NCBI GenBank assembly: GCA_003447545.1
Contig: DLYX01000171.1
Location: forward strand, 1 to 8,991
Length of the DNA: 8,991 bases
Source of the DNA: Deltaproteobacteria bacterium
GTDB taxonomy: Bacteria; Desulfobacterota; Binatia; UBA12015
Direction of reading: 5' to 3'
Both the position numbers and the translations under genes were made by a program. Under the pieces are notes generated by a model. The model searched no databases. It was not told where the DNA came from and saw nothing but the letters and a program-made list of their open reading frames with translations. This document shows positions 1-7,083 of the stretch, piece by piece; position 1 is the stretch's first letter, and every line of letters begins with the position of its first letter.

Positions 1-521
1 TGGTCCTCCTCTTCCTTGGGGAGCTGCTGACCGCCAGCGCTCTGGCCCGCTTCGAGGGTGATCTGGCACGTGCGGTTGTGCTGGCGCTCTTCATCCCCCT
101 GATTATTTCCAGCGGGGGCAACAGCGGCTCGCAGGCGACCACTTTCGTGATTCGAGCCATGGCGCTTGGCGAAGTGGGCCTCAAGGATTGGTGGAAGGTT
201 CTCTGGCGGGAACTCCGTTCGGGCGTTGCTCTTGGTTTGATCCTCGGCGTCCTCGGCTTCCTGCGGGTTTGGCTCTGGGCAGAAGTTTTCGGGCTCTACG
301 GGGAGCATGCGATTCTCATTGGAATTACCGTCGGCATCGCCCTGATGGGCGTTGTTCTGGTGGGGACGACCGCTGGCTCCATGTTGCCTTTTCTGATGCG
401 CCGTATAGGTGCGGATCCGGCCGCAGCGTCAGCGCCTTTTGTGGCGACTCTGGTCGATGTGGCCGGGATCGTCATCTATTTCACATTTGCCTCCTTCCTT
501 CTCGCCGGCACAATTCTCTGA
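1..521 (+). CDS. mgtE: Magnesium transporter MgtE, C-terminal membrane domain (5' end cut by window)
   Basis: The reading frame is already open at the window edge (first full codon at base 3) and gives about 172 residues before TGA. It carries the hallmark of the MgtE pore domain, [16 protein letters not shown], followed by an amphipathic link and hydrophobic segments around [14 protein letters not shown] and [14 protein letters not shown]. It ends with [20 protein letters not shown]. The Asp encoded at 456-458 (in LVDVAG) lies in the last helix and probably matches the pore Asp that binds Mg2+ in characterised MgtE proteins. The family forms homodimeric inner-membrane Mg2+ channels gated by cytoplasmic N and CBS domains, which would lie upstream of this window. 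The next gene follows on the same strand. The assignment to MgtE is close to certain; the presence of the N and CBS domains cannot be seen. Confidence 0.93.
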   Translation, partial: VLLFLGELLTASALARFEGDLARAVVLALFIPLIISSGGNSGSQATTFVIRAMALGEVGLKDWWKVLWRELRSGVALGLILGVLGFLRVWLWAEVFGLYGEHAILIGITVGIALMGVVLVGTTAGSMLPFLMRRIGADPAAASAPFVATLVDVAGIVIYFTFASFLLAGTIL

Positions 522-599
522 ACCGGTTCCGTGCGAGACGGGATCGAAATTCGTCGAGAGCGGAGAGCAGGACCGTCGGGGACCGAGCTTGTATGGACC

Positions 600-1580
600 G
601 TGTTGATCATCGAGCCACAGATCCGGCCGCGACTTTGTCTCGATCCGCGATTCTCTGATCAAGGGATTGTGCGGGGCGGCCCGCTACTGGATCTCGCAGC
701 AACGGAATCGCTTTGGGGCGAGGCTCCGGGCATCCGTCCGGAAGATTGGTTGGCCGCGGAGGATCCCGGCACGATCGGATTTTGTCCTACCAACTGGGGT
801 TGGCAGTTCGGCGCGTGGCTCGTGGAAGGACATCGCCTGCGCGGTCTCCGTGATGATGCGCCGCCGAGTGATCCCTTATGGATGCTCTCTTGGTCTCCCG
901 ACCGCGGCTGGCATCAATCGATCAAGGAACTCGGCAGTCCGCTCGAGTTACCTTACCTCGGTCTGGAAATGCCTCAGATTCTTGACGCCGGTGCATGCCT
1001 TCCGCTCGAGGCTTTCCTGTCGCATCCCCGCATGCTTGCCGACCTGCGCAACGTTTTCGATTTTGCGGACGGTTGTGGTCCCGATCTCGACCCAAAATTC
1101 TGGGTCGAGTTGCGGCGGCGGCTGCCGGCGACATCGGAGGCTGCATATACTCTGCTGGCGGGAGGTTCGTTGCGCGTGAATGTGGACTCGGCAGTTACCG
1201 GGGTCGGAGAATTATTCAGGTTGGTCGAGGAAGCGAATCTCCCTGGCGTGCAGGCGAGGGCTGGTGCCTTGATCTTCACCGGTCCCCTGCCGAAGGCTCG
1301 CTTGCCCCTGTTCGCGATTGGCGCCCGGCAAGAGGGCGCGTTGGTGGTTGTCGCCATCGATGGCCGGCAGACCGGCGTGCCGGGGGGCACGATCGAAGAG
1401 GCCGCAGCGCTCCTGCGCGATCATGGCGCATATACCGGAGGGCTGGGCAGTGCGGGAGGGGACGTCTGTCTGGTGGAACGAACGAGTGGAGGGATGGATT
1501 ATCTGAACACGCCCTCCACGCTTGGCGAGGGGCCGGCGGAAAGAGTCTCTCGCCGGGTGCCTTCTCTCATATTGATTTGA
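600..1580 (+). CDS. Phosphodiester-glycosidase-like (NAGPA fold) protein with degenerate active-site motif
   Basis: I recognise the C-terminal half as the NAGPA (phosphodiester glycosidase) fold. Seen in order are TLLAGGSLRVNV, ALIFTGPLPKARLPLFAIGA, the core LVVVAIDGRQ, GGTIEEAAALLRDHGA and a terminal LNTPS...GEGPAERVS. In family members the helix LxELGA is followed by LDGGGSS, which contributes to the active site; here the matching stretch reads GLGSAGGDVCLV, so the Asp is replaced. The N-terminal half (about 150 residues, rich in Trp and Pro) matches nothing I know. Relatives cleave sugar phosphodiesters or act in exopolysaccharide metabolism. No signal peptide is evident. The start is uncertain: GTG at 600 is chosen because the possible upstream extension from GTG 531 is Arg-rich with rare CGA/AGA codons; neither start has a clear ribosome site. 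The fold call is fairly sure, enzyme activity doubtful. Confidence 0.6.
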   Translation: MLIIEPQIRPRLCLDPRFSDQGIVRGGPLLDLAATESLWGEAPGIRPEDWLAAEDPGTIGFCPTNWGWQFGAWLVEGHRLRGLRDDAPPSDPLWMLSWSPDRGWHQSIKELGSPLELPYLGLEMPQILDAGACLPLEAFLSHPRMLADLRNVFDFADGCGPDLDPKFWVELRRRLPATSEAAYTLLAGGSLRVNVDSAVTGVGELFRLVEEANLPGVQARAGALIFTGPLPKARLPLFAIGARQEGALVVVAIDGRQTGVPGGTIEEAAALLRDHGAYTGGLGSAGGDVCLVERTSGGMDYLNTPSTLGEGPAERVSRRVPSLILI

Positions 1581-1604
1581 GAGAGAATTAGGCGAGAATA
1601 GAAT
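1577..1604 (+). promoter_or_regulatory. Candidate sigma70-type promoter
   Basis: TTGAGA (1577-1582) and TAGAAT (1599-1604) are separated by 16 nt and each differs from the TTGACA/TATAAT consensus at one base. The -35 element overlaps the stop codon of the preceding gene, and the -10 lies 43 nt before the start of the small acidic gene. This would let that gene be transcribed separately from its upstream neighbour. The call rests on sequence match only. Confidence 0.4.
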
Positions 1605-1647
1605 GATCATGTTGGACACCACAAGGAATTCGTGAGGGCTGGAAGTC

Positions 1648-1947
1648 GTGAGTGGTTTTTCAGAACTTCTTCTTGCCGCCGGCTATCTCCGTGACCCTGA
1701 TACTTTCGGGATCATCGGGGCGTTGGACCGCCCGGACGTCGAGACAGTCGAGAAATTCGGGGATCGGCTCACGGAAAAACTGGAGCTTGATCCGGAAGCA
1801 CTGATTCTGGAGTTCGTCCCGCAGGCGGTAACGGCACGTGGGGAAGCCTTTCTTGTTGTCGCGTGGTGGGATGGCGATTTGACGCCGGAGGAGCGCGAGG
1901 CCCTCTCGGATGCCTACCGAGAAGAGTTTCTCTGGTCCGGCCTCTAG
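1648..1947 (+). CDS. Small acidic protein of unknown function (99 aa)
   Basis: I do not recognise a family. The protein is a soluble, strongly acidic polypeptide: 22 Asp/Glu against 8 Arg/Lys. It has no membrane segment or signal peptide, a central LILEFVPQAV strand-like stretch, a second hydrophobic stretch AFLVVAWWDG, and a helical acidic tail beginning TPEEREALSD. Alternating predicted strands and helices suggest a small alpha/beta domain. The GTG start is supported by GAGGG (1634-1638) nine bases upstream. A good promoter match lies over the end of the preceding gene, so it may be its own transcription unit. The stop codon lies 6 nt from the stop of the oppositely oriented glycosyltransferase, so the two transcripts must run into each other. 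That it is a real gene is likely from the ribosome site, the composition and the neat fit between neighbours. Confidence 0.65.
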   Translation: MSGFSELLLAAGYLRDPDTFGIIGALDRPDVETVEKFGDRLTEKLELDPEALILEFVPQAVTARGEAFLVVAWWDGDLTPEEREALSDAYREEFLWSGL

Positions 1948-1953
1948 TCCCTT

Positions 1954-3264
1954 TCATGCATAGAGGAAGCCTTCGATCGCGTCGGCGTAATGCTCCATGC
2001 TCGCGATCGGAGCACTTCGCGCACCTTCACTGAGGCGAGCCAGCAAACCTTCTTCCTCGACCAGGCGCCGCAAAGCCGCAGCGAGTGCCTTGGGGTCCTC
2101 TCCCGGAACCAGAAGTCCGTCCTGTTCCTGCCGGATCGACTCGGGGAGCGCGCCACAATTGGTGCTGATTACGGGCCGCCCGGCGAGCATCGCCTCCCGT
2201 GTGGCCAGTCCGAAACTTTCAGGGCAGGTCGAGGGCACAACCAAAGCATCCGTTCTTGCCAGAATTTCCGGCAGGGCTTCGTCCGCAAAGATCCCGTAAG
2301 CCCGCGCCCGTGGCTCCTCGCGAAGGAGGGGGCCCAATTGTGCCTCATAGGGGTGTTGTTCCCAGCGTCGACCGTGAAGTGCGAGTCGGAGCGGCAGGTC
2401 GTGCAACTCCTGCAGCGCCTCGAGGAGAATATGCGGTCCCTTGTGCGGCAGGAGGTGGCCGATGAAGGTGATCCGGAGAGGATGGCTTTCCGAGATCGGC
2501 TCGGTTCGTGAAAGGGTAGCCTCCTTGGATGGTGTGGGCAGCCCGAGAGCGATCGCGCGAGTGGATAGCGTAGGCATGGGCATACCCTGCCGGTGGAGCT
2601 CCTCGATAACGAATTTTGAGGGTGTGACGATACGATCGTAGGTATCGAGCGCTTGGCGCAGCGTTTGAAATCGTTCATCCGCGACAAGCGGGCCGGCGGC
2701 TCTGGCCGGACTCCAGGGGAGAAGCTGCGCGAGTCTCGTACGAATTCGACCGGCCTCGGAAGGTTCGGCAGCAGAGGCCGCCTCTCCGGATACGCAAGCT
2801 ACACAGTCCCGCTGCAGCGGACCTTCACAGGGTGTCAGATCTTCGCGTTGCAGCATCACGCGGTGGCAGGCGTACCAGTATTCATGGACGGTGGCGACGC
2901 AGCGGATCCCCGCGTCCCGGGCGATCATGGGCAGATCGCCCGACAATCCGATCAGGTGCTGGAAGTGTACGATATCGGGTCGTGTTTTTCGGATTTCCTG
3001 ACGAAACGCCGTGGCGACGGCCGTCGAAAGGAAGTGATCGCGGAATTGACCGCCTCGAGCGTCGTTGACCACGCTGGTGACAGCCAGATCGTCGACGACC
3101 TCCTCAAGGATATCCCCATCGCTGCCCTCGGGGTCACTATGGCGAGTGAAAATACGGACGGTATGGCCTTTTCGGTGCAGAACCCGCGCCAATCGCTGGG
3201 TGTGGGTCTCCACCCCGCCAAAGGCGCGTGGCGGGTAGCCGTTGCTTACCTGAAGAATCCGCAT
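1954..3264 (-). CDS. Glycosyltransferase family 4 (GT-B fold)
   Basis: The protein (436 aa) is a GT-B glycosyltransferase that retains the anomeric configuration and moves a sugar from a nucleotide-sugar donor to a lipid-linked or growing glycan on the cytoplasmic side. The N-terminal acceptor domain opens with MRILQVSNGYPPRAFGGVET, with the glycine-rich loop at 16-17. The donor domain starts near residue 262 (LRITFIGHLLPHKGPHILLEAL, Lys275 in the donor site) and contains the EX7E motif at Glu349/Glu357 (PESFGLATRE) and the downstream GALPE loop. Residues 133-157 hold four cysteines (C133, C146, C154, C157; CEGP...DCVAC), a pattern found in a GT4 subgroup. The ATG start begins directly at the first beta strand. 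It lies 4 nt after the stop of the family 2 glycosyltransferase and is surely co-transcribed with it. The exact sugar and acceptor cannot be read from sequence. Confidence 0.92.
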   Translation of the reverse strand: MRILQVSNGYPPRAFGGVETHTQRLARVLHRKGHTVRIFTRHSDPEGSDGDILEEVVDDLAVTSVVNDARGGQFRDHFLSTAVATAFRQEIRKTRPDIVHFQHLIGLSGDLPMIARDAGIRCVATVHEYWYACHRVMLQREDLTPCEGPLQRDCVACVSGEAASAAEPSEAGRIRTRLAQLLPWSPARAAGPLVADERFQTLRQALDTYDRIVTPSKFVIEELHRQGMPMPTLSTRAIALGLPTPSKEATLSRTEPISESHPLRITFIGHLLPHKGPHILLEALQELHDLPLRLALHGRRWEQHPYEAQLGPLLREEPRARAYGIFADEALPEILARTDALVVPSTCPESFGLATREAMLAGRPVISTNCGALPESIRQEQDGLLVPGEDPKALAAALRRLVEEEGLLARLSEGARSAPIASMEHYADAIEGFLYA

Positions 3265-3268
3265 GGAA

Positions 3269-4168
3269 TCAGCTCTCGCTCTGCCCTTCGCTCGCTTTGA
3301 TCTGGCGGACGATATTTTTCTGAAGTTCCTTCAGAGGGTTCTCGCGGATAAACTTCTGCACGTCGCGGTGGTAGCTGGGGTGCATCTGACCAATCTTCAG
3401 GTTGTGGCTCTCCCGCTGCTCCGCGGCTGTTTCACCAAAAGAGGCGCTGCCTGCGTGAAAGACAAAAAGATCGTCACAGAGGCGGATCTTCCATTGCGCC
3501 GCTTTGGCTCGCTCGCAGAAATCGTTCTCCTCACCGTAGCCCGTGCCGAAATTAGCTTCGTCGAAGAAGCCGACTTCGCGGATCGTGGTGCAGCGAATGT
3601 ACATGCAGAACCCGACGGCGGTGACGAGTTCGGGCCTTGTCTGCATGCTCGCTTTCCGAACGAGTCGATCGAAGGAGTCCGGAGTAAAGCCCCGGGGAAG
3701 CGGATTTTCCTTCATGAATTCAGGAATGCTGCAGATCGTCCCATTATTGGTGAAGGGACTGGCGACTCCTGTCAAAGGATCTTCGTAGACGGAATCGGCC
3801 AGTCTCTGATTGAAGCTTTTCGGGACGAGAGTATCGCTGTTGAGAAGCAAGGAGTCGCGATTATCTCTGGTCGCGCGATGCATGCCGATATTTGCCGTGG
3901 CGACAAACCCCCGGTTTTCCCGGGCCTGATGGATGCAGACCTGCGGGTGCTGTCCCGCAAGATCGCGTAGCATCGGCTGCATCTGCGGATCCGGACTGGC
4001 GTCGTCGATCAGAAAGAGCCGCCAATCGCCGGAGGCATGCGTCAGCACACTTTCGATGCACGCCCGCGTTGCTTCCCGTGCTCCGAAAATCGGGACGATG
4101 ATGTCGACGCCGCGACGCCCGCGCCAGCGGGAAAAGATCCGCTCGCCAAGTTTCTGAAGAAACGGCAC
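3269..4168 (-). CDS. Glycosyltransferase family 2 (GT-A fold)
   Basis: This 299-residue cytoplasmic or membrane-associated enzyme has the full GT-A core. The first strand VDIIVPIFGA (21-30) is followed by the nucleotide-binding LIDDAS (Asp55/Asp56), the ENRGFVATAN loop (84-93), and LLLNSDT with the metal-binding Asp112. Next come GFCMYIRCTTIREVGFFDE (186-204) and GTGYGEENDFCERA (208-221), where the acidic residues supply the catalytic base. This layout matches the COG1216/rhamnosyltransferase-like branch that builds O-antigen or exopolysaccharide. There is no transmembrane segment. The GTG start is the only likely one because an in-frame TAA lies 9 nt upstream of it, but no Shine-Dalgarno is visible. 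It is the first gene of a two-gene unit with the GT4 enzyme 4 nt downstream, so both probably act on the same glycan. Confidence 0.92.
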   Translation of the reverse strand: MPFLQKLGERIFSRWRGRRGVDIIVPIFGAREATRACIESVLTHASGDWRLFLIDDASPDPQMQPMLRDLAGQHPQVCIHQARENRGFVATANIGMHRATRDNRDSLLLNSDTLVPKSFNQRLADSVYEDPLTGVASPFTNNGTICSIPEFMKENPLPRGFTPDSFDRLVRKASMQTRPELVTAVGFCMYIRCTTIREVGFFDEANFGTGYGEENDFCERAKAAQWKIRLCDDLFVFHAGSASFGETAAEQRESHNLKIGQMHPSYHRDVQKFIRENPLKELQKNIVRQIKASEGQSES

Positions 4169-4286
4169 TTTTTCTTATTACCGTGTCTCGCGTCAGGGTG
4201 CATATGGGGCGCCTCGGGCCCAAAATGACGATGCTTGTGGGAAAAGAACGGATGAAGTCAGATCCCGGGGGGGCTATCCTGCAAGG
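4169..4286. promoter_or_regulatory. Divergent promoter region between glycosyltransferase unit and DMT transporter
   Basis: These 118 nt separate two divergent genes and so must hold both promoters. For the transporter, TATCCT (4275-4280) ends 6 nt before the ATG and fits a TANNNT -10 element, which would place transcription start at the start codon. For the glycosyltransferase unit, an AT-rich hexamer TAATAA on the minus strand (4180-4175) ends 6 nt before its GTG. No convincing -35 boxes and no clear operator repeats are visible. The G run at 4267-4273 is notable but unexplained. Confidence 0.5.
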
Positions 4287-5237
4287 ATGCACCCGCCCGA
4301 GATCGAGGCTTCTCTGCCGCCGGCAAAGAAGCGAACAGGCCTTGGTCTGTTCGCAGTCGCTGTGGCGGTGGCCTCGTGGGGCTATAGTGCCGTGGCGATC
4401 AAGGCGGTTTCGACGACCGGTCCGGTAACCGCTTTTTATCGTCTCTGGTTGGCCATTCCGATCCTCTGGGTCTTCATTTTGAGCGTACCCCGCCTGCGAG
4501 CCTCCTTGGGGCGGGACTGGCTGTTCGGCTCGATGGCCGGCGGCGTTCTCTTTGCCACGCACCAGCTGTTTTTCTTCACGGCTGTGAACTTCACGACGAT
4601 CGCCAACGTCACGATCATCGGCGCTCTGCAACCGGTCCTCGTTCTTTTGGTGGCCGCGAGACTCTTTGCCGAGCCAGCATCCCCGCGTGTTCTCGGAGCC
4701 AGTCTCGTCGCGATCGCAGGGACCGTTCTGGTTGTATGGGGGTCGCTCGGCGAAGCTGCGGCCGGGTTCGGCGACCTTCTCGGCGTCGGGAACCTGTTTG
4801 CCTTCACCGGATATTTTCTGATTTCCAAACGAGTTCGGGAAGGCGTGGGGACGGCAGAATACGTGGTCGGCATGACGACGGTAGCAGGTGTTTGCATGGG
4901 AGGAGCCTGCCTTTTCCTCGGCGAAGATCTGGGCTCTCCCTCGGACACGGACCTCATCGTGATTGCCTCTCTGGCCCTGCTTCCGGGGACTCTGGGGCAT
5001 GTGCTTACCAACTGGGCACACGCACATGTTTCGGCGTTGCAGATTTCGATTGTGCTTTTGGCAGCCCCGGTGGTGGCCACAGCCGGCGCGGCATTTTTTC
5101 TCGGCGAGGAGATTACCGGCGTCCAGCTGGCCGGCTTTATCATTGTTTTGAGCTCCATCGGTTTTGTCGTGCTGGCACAGGAACCCGATGAGGCCGAGGC
5201 TCTTGCGGAGGGGGTTGCGGGGACAGAAGCTCCCTAG
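4287..5237 (+). CDS. EamA/DMT-superfamily permease (drug/metabolite exporter type)
   Basis: The protein (316 aa) consists of two EamA repeats of about 130 residues with about ten transmembrane helices. Repeat 1 spans roughly 18-152, with AVAVASWGYSAVAIKAV in helix 1, TAFYRLWLAIPILW in helix 2 and ALQPVLVLLVAARLF in helix 4. Repeat 2 spans roughly 165-298, with GNLFAFTGYFLISKRV and, near the end, LLAAPVVATAGAAFFLGEEI and GFIIVLSSIGFVVLA. The paired ALQP...P/LAAP...GE helices are typical of the family. The N-terminal 16 residues and an acidic C-terminal tail are cytoplasmic in the usual topology. Members move amino acids, nucleosides or small metabolites across the inner membrane; the substrate cannot be predicted. 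The ATG lacks a properly spaced ribosome site. The next gene starts about 90 nt downstream on the same strand and could share its transcript. Confidence 0.9.
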   Translation: MHPPEIEASLPPAKKRTGLGLFAVAVAVASWGYSAVAIKAVSTTGPVTAFYRLWLAIPILWVFILSVPRLRASLGRDWLFGSMAGGVLFATHQLFFFTAVNFTTIANVTIIGALQPVLVLLVAARLFAEPASPRVLGASLVAIAGTVLVVWGSLGEAAAGFGDLLGVGNLFAFTGYFLISKRVREGVGTAEYVVGMTTVAGVCMGGACLFLGEDLGSPSDTDLIVIASLALLPGTLGHVLTNWAHAHVSALQISIVLLAAPVVATAGAAFFLGEEITGVQLAGFIIVLSSIGFVVLAQEPDEAEALAEGVAGTEAP

Positions 5238-5310
5238 ACACTCCCTCGTCGACCTCTGGCACGCTTGAGAAAAAGCCGATAGGCCCGGGCGAGATTATTC
5301 ACTCTCTGAA

Positions 5311-5317
5311 GGAAAGG
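5311..5317 (+). promoter_or_regulatory. Ribosome binding site fixing the acyl-CoA ligase start
   Basis: GGAAAGG lies 9 nt upstream of ATG 5327 and 3 nt upstream of the in-frame TTG 5321. The spacing favours the ATG as the real start. Confidence 0.6.
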
Positions 5318-5326
5318 TTCTTGAAA

Positions 5327-6937
5327 ATGATCAGTACGATGCAGGATTGCCCACTGACGATCACGGAGATCATGCGCCATGGAGCGACGGTTTACGGCGC
5401 CAGCGAGGTGGTGACGTTTCAGGGAGAATCGAGCCGGCGTGCTACCTTTGCCGAGGTCGAGTTTCGTGCACGGAAGCTCGCACAGGCCCTGGAGAGCCTC
5501 GGCGTCAAGCCGGGGGATCGAGTGGGCACCTTCATGTGGAACGACCAGGAGCACCTGGAGGCTTATTTTGCCGTCCCATGCATGGGAGCGGTTCTGCATA
5601 CCCTCAATATCCGTTTGTTCCCCGAGCAACTTCTTTACGTCATCGAACATGCAGAGGATGACGTCATCCTGGTCGACGATTCGCTGGTACCCTTGTTGGC
5701 CCGGATCGTCGGAGACCTGAAGAAGCGACCGAAGTTTATCCTGGTCGGTGACGGGGACGGTTCGCCGCTGGGGGAGACTCTTGCTTACGAGGAGCTGCTG
5801 GCCGCTGAGTCGGGCGACTATATCTGGCCGCAAATCGAGGAGAATCAGGCAGCCGCAATGTGTTATACCAGCGGCACCACGGGGAACCCGAAAGGGGTGG
5901 TCTACAGTCACCGATCCAGCGTGCTGCACGCGATGGCTTCTGTGTCGGGGAACGGATTTGCTCTCAGCGAGCAGGACAGGGTGCTGATGATCGTGCCGAT
6001 GTTCCACGCCAACGCCTGGGGCTTGCCGCATTCCTCCTGGATGAGTGGGGCCGATTTCATTCTGCCGGAGCGTCATCTTCAGGGGGAGCCCCTGGCGGCA
6101 CTGATTGCCGCCGAAAAGCCGACCTTTTCGGGCGCGGTGCCGACCGTATGGAACGATATTCTCCGCTACGGCGATTCGGAGGAGCTCGACCTGTCCTCGC
6201 TCCGGATGGTCAACTGCGGCGGTTCTGCGGTCCCGCGGACCTTGATGGAGAAATTGGATCAGAAGTACGGCGTGCGCATGATTCAGGCCTGGGGCATGAC
6301 CGAGACGAGCCCGCTCGGGGCCATAGCTCATCCTCCCCGCTCCGCCGCTCCCGGCACGGATCTGGATTGGCGGACCAAGACCGGTCGGATTTTTGCGGGT
6401 GTGGAGCTTCGCATCGTGGACGACGCGGGTCAGCCGCTGCCATGGGACGGGGAGGCTTTTGGCGAAATGCAAATCAGCGGCCCCTGGATCACCGCGAGCT
6501 ATTACAAGGACGCTTCCGAGGACAAGTTTCAAGATGGATGGCTCCGGACAGGGGATGTGGGCAACGTCGACCCCTTGGGCTTTGTTCAGATCACAGACCG
6601 GGCCAAGGATGTGATCAAATCGGGCGGCGAGTGGATCTCCTCGGTGGAACTGGAAAACGAGATCATGGCACATCCTGCTGTCGTGGAAGCAGCGGTCGTC
6701 GCGGTTCCTGATGATCGTTGGGATGAGCGGCCGCTGGCGTGCGTGGTTCTGGAATCCGGTGCCTCGGAATCTGCAAGCGATTTGAGAGACTTTCTGGCCG
6801 GCCGGGTGGCCAAATGGTGGTTGCCGGAGAGATGGGCCTTTATCCCGGAAGTGCCGAAAACCAGCGTGGGTAAATTCGACAAGAAGGTCCTGCGCGCCCA
6901 GCACGAATCCGGCACACTGCAGGTGGAAACGATCTGA
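5327..6937 (+). CDS. Fatty-acyl-CoA synthetase (AMP-binding / ANL superfamily, AlkK-like)
   Basis: This 536-residue enzyme activates a carboxylic acid, most likely a medium- or long-chain fatty acid, to acyl-AMP with ATP and then to acyl-CoA; it is cytoplasmic or membrane-associated. All ANL core motifs are present: P-loop YTSGTTGNPKG (180-190), VPMFHANAWG (223-232), QAWGMTETSPL (320-330), GWLRTGD (404-410) and the hinge DRAKDVIKSGGEWIS (424-438). The C-terminal catalytic lysine is Lys516 in KTSVGKFDKK. The LNIRL segment near residue 93 and the MTETSP wording resemble the AlkK/medium-to-long-chain branch. Length is normal. ATG at 5327 is chosen over TTG 5321 on ribosome-site spacing; ATG 5339 is a further option. 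It follows the DMT permease in the same direction and is closed by a hairpin terminator. Chain-length preference is an inference. Confidence 0.93.
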   Translation: MISTMQDCPLTITEIMRHGATVYGASEVVTFQGESSRRATFAEVEFRARKLAQALESLGVKPGDRVGTFMWNDQEHLEAYFAVPCMGAVLHTLNIRLFPEQLLYVIEHAEDDVILVDDSLVPLLARIVGDLKKRPKFILVGDGDGSPLGETLAYEELLAAESGDYIWPQIEENQAAAMCYTSGTTGNPKGVVYSHRSSVLHAMASVSGNGFALSEQDRVLMIVPMFHANAWGLPHSSWMSGADFILPERHLQGEPLAALIAAEKPTFSGAVPTVWNDILRYGDSEELDLSSLRMVNCGGSAVPRTLMEKLDQKYGVRMIQAWGMTETSPLGAIAHPPRSAAPGTDLDWRTKTGRIFAGVELRIVDDAGQPLPWDGEAFGEMQISGPWITASYYKDASEDKFQDGWLRTGDVGNVDPLGFVQITDRAKDVIKSGGEWISSVELENEIMAHPAVVEAAVVAVPDDRWDERPLACVVLESGASESASDLRDFLAGRVAKWWLPERWAFIPEVPKTSVGKFDKKVLRAQHESGTLQVETI

Positions 6938-6980
6938 TCCAGAGTCGGCGCAGCCTCGGGGAGGGAGGACGGCAGAACAA

Positions 6981-7026
6981 GAAAAGGCCCCACCGACAGC
7001 TGCCGGCAGGGCCCTTCCCTTTTCTT
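6981..7026 (+). terminator. Hairpin terminator after acyl-CoA ligase
   Basis: GGCCC (6986-6990) pairs with GGGCC (7009-7013), and CCG (6993-6995) with CGG (7004-7006), enclosing an 8-nt loop and a small CA/CA internal loop. A pyrimidine-rich tail CTTCCCTTTTCTT follows directly. An A-rich lead AAGAAAAG precedes the stem and can pair with CTTTTCTT, so it could also work in the opposite direction. It starts about 45 nt after the ligase stop codon. Confidence 0.7.
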
Positions 7027-7053
7027 CACGGCGAGTGCCCCCACAGACATGCC

Positions 7054-7083
7054 GCAAAGCTTTGCAATCGCTGTTATCACAGC
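7054..7083. repeat. Two adjacent short palindromes
   Basis: GCAAAGCTTTGC (7054-7065) is a perfect 12-bp palindrome. Four bases later GCTGT (7070-7074) and ACAGC (7079-7083) form a perfect 5-bp inverted repeat around TATC. They lie between the terminator and the sensor gene and could be an operator or a secondary hairpin. The distance of about 245 nt to the sensor start is long for a classical operator, so the role is unknown. Confidence 0.4.

Noticed and set aside
531..599. N-terminal extension of the NAGPA-like protein from GTG 531
   Set aside because: The 23 codons are Arg-rich, use CGA and AGA, and lack a ribosome site. The extension cannot be excluded, so it is kept only as an alternative start.
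3861..5027. 388-codon open frame on the minus strand
   Set aside because: It overlaps the DMT permease antisense and the start of the family 2 glycosyltransferase in another frame. The product is charged and low in complexity with no fold signature.
5265..5300. Possible promoter (TTGAGA ... GATTAT) for the acyl-CoA ligase
   Set aside because: The spacing of 22 nt is too long and the hexamer at the right distance (GGCGAG) is unlike a -10 box; transcription from the permease promoter is equally likely.
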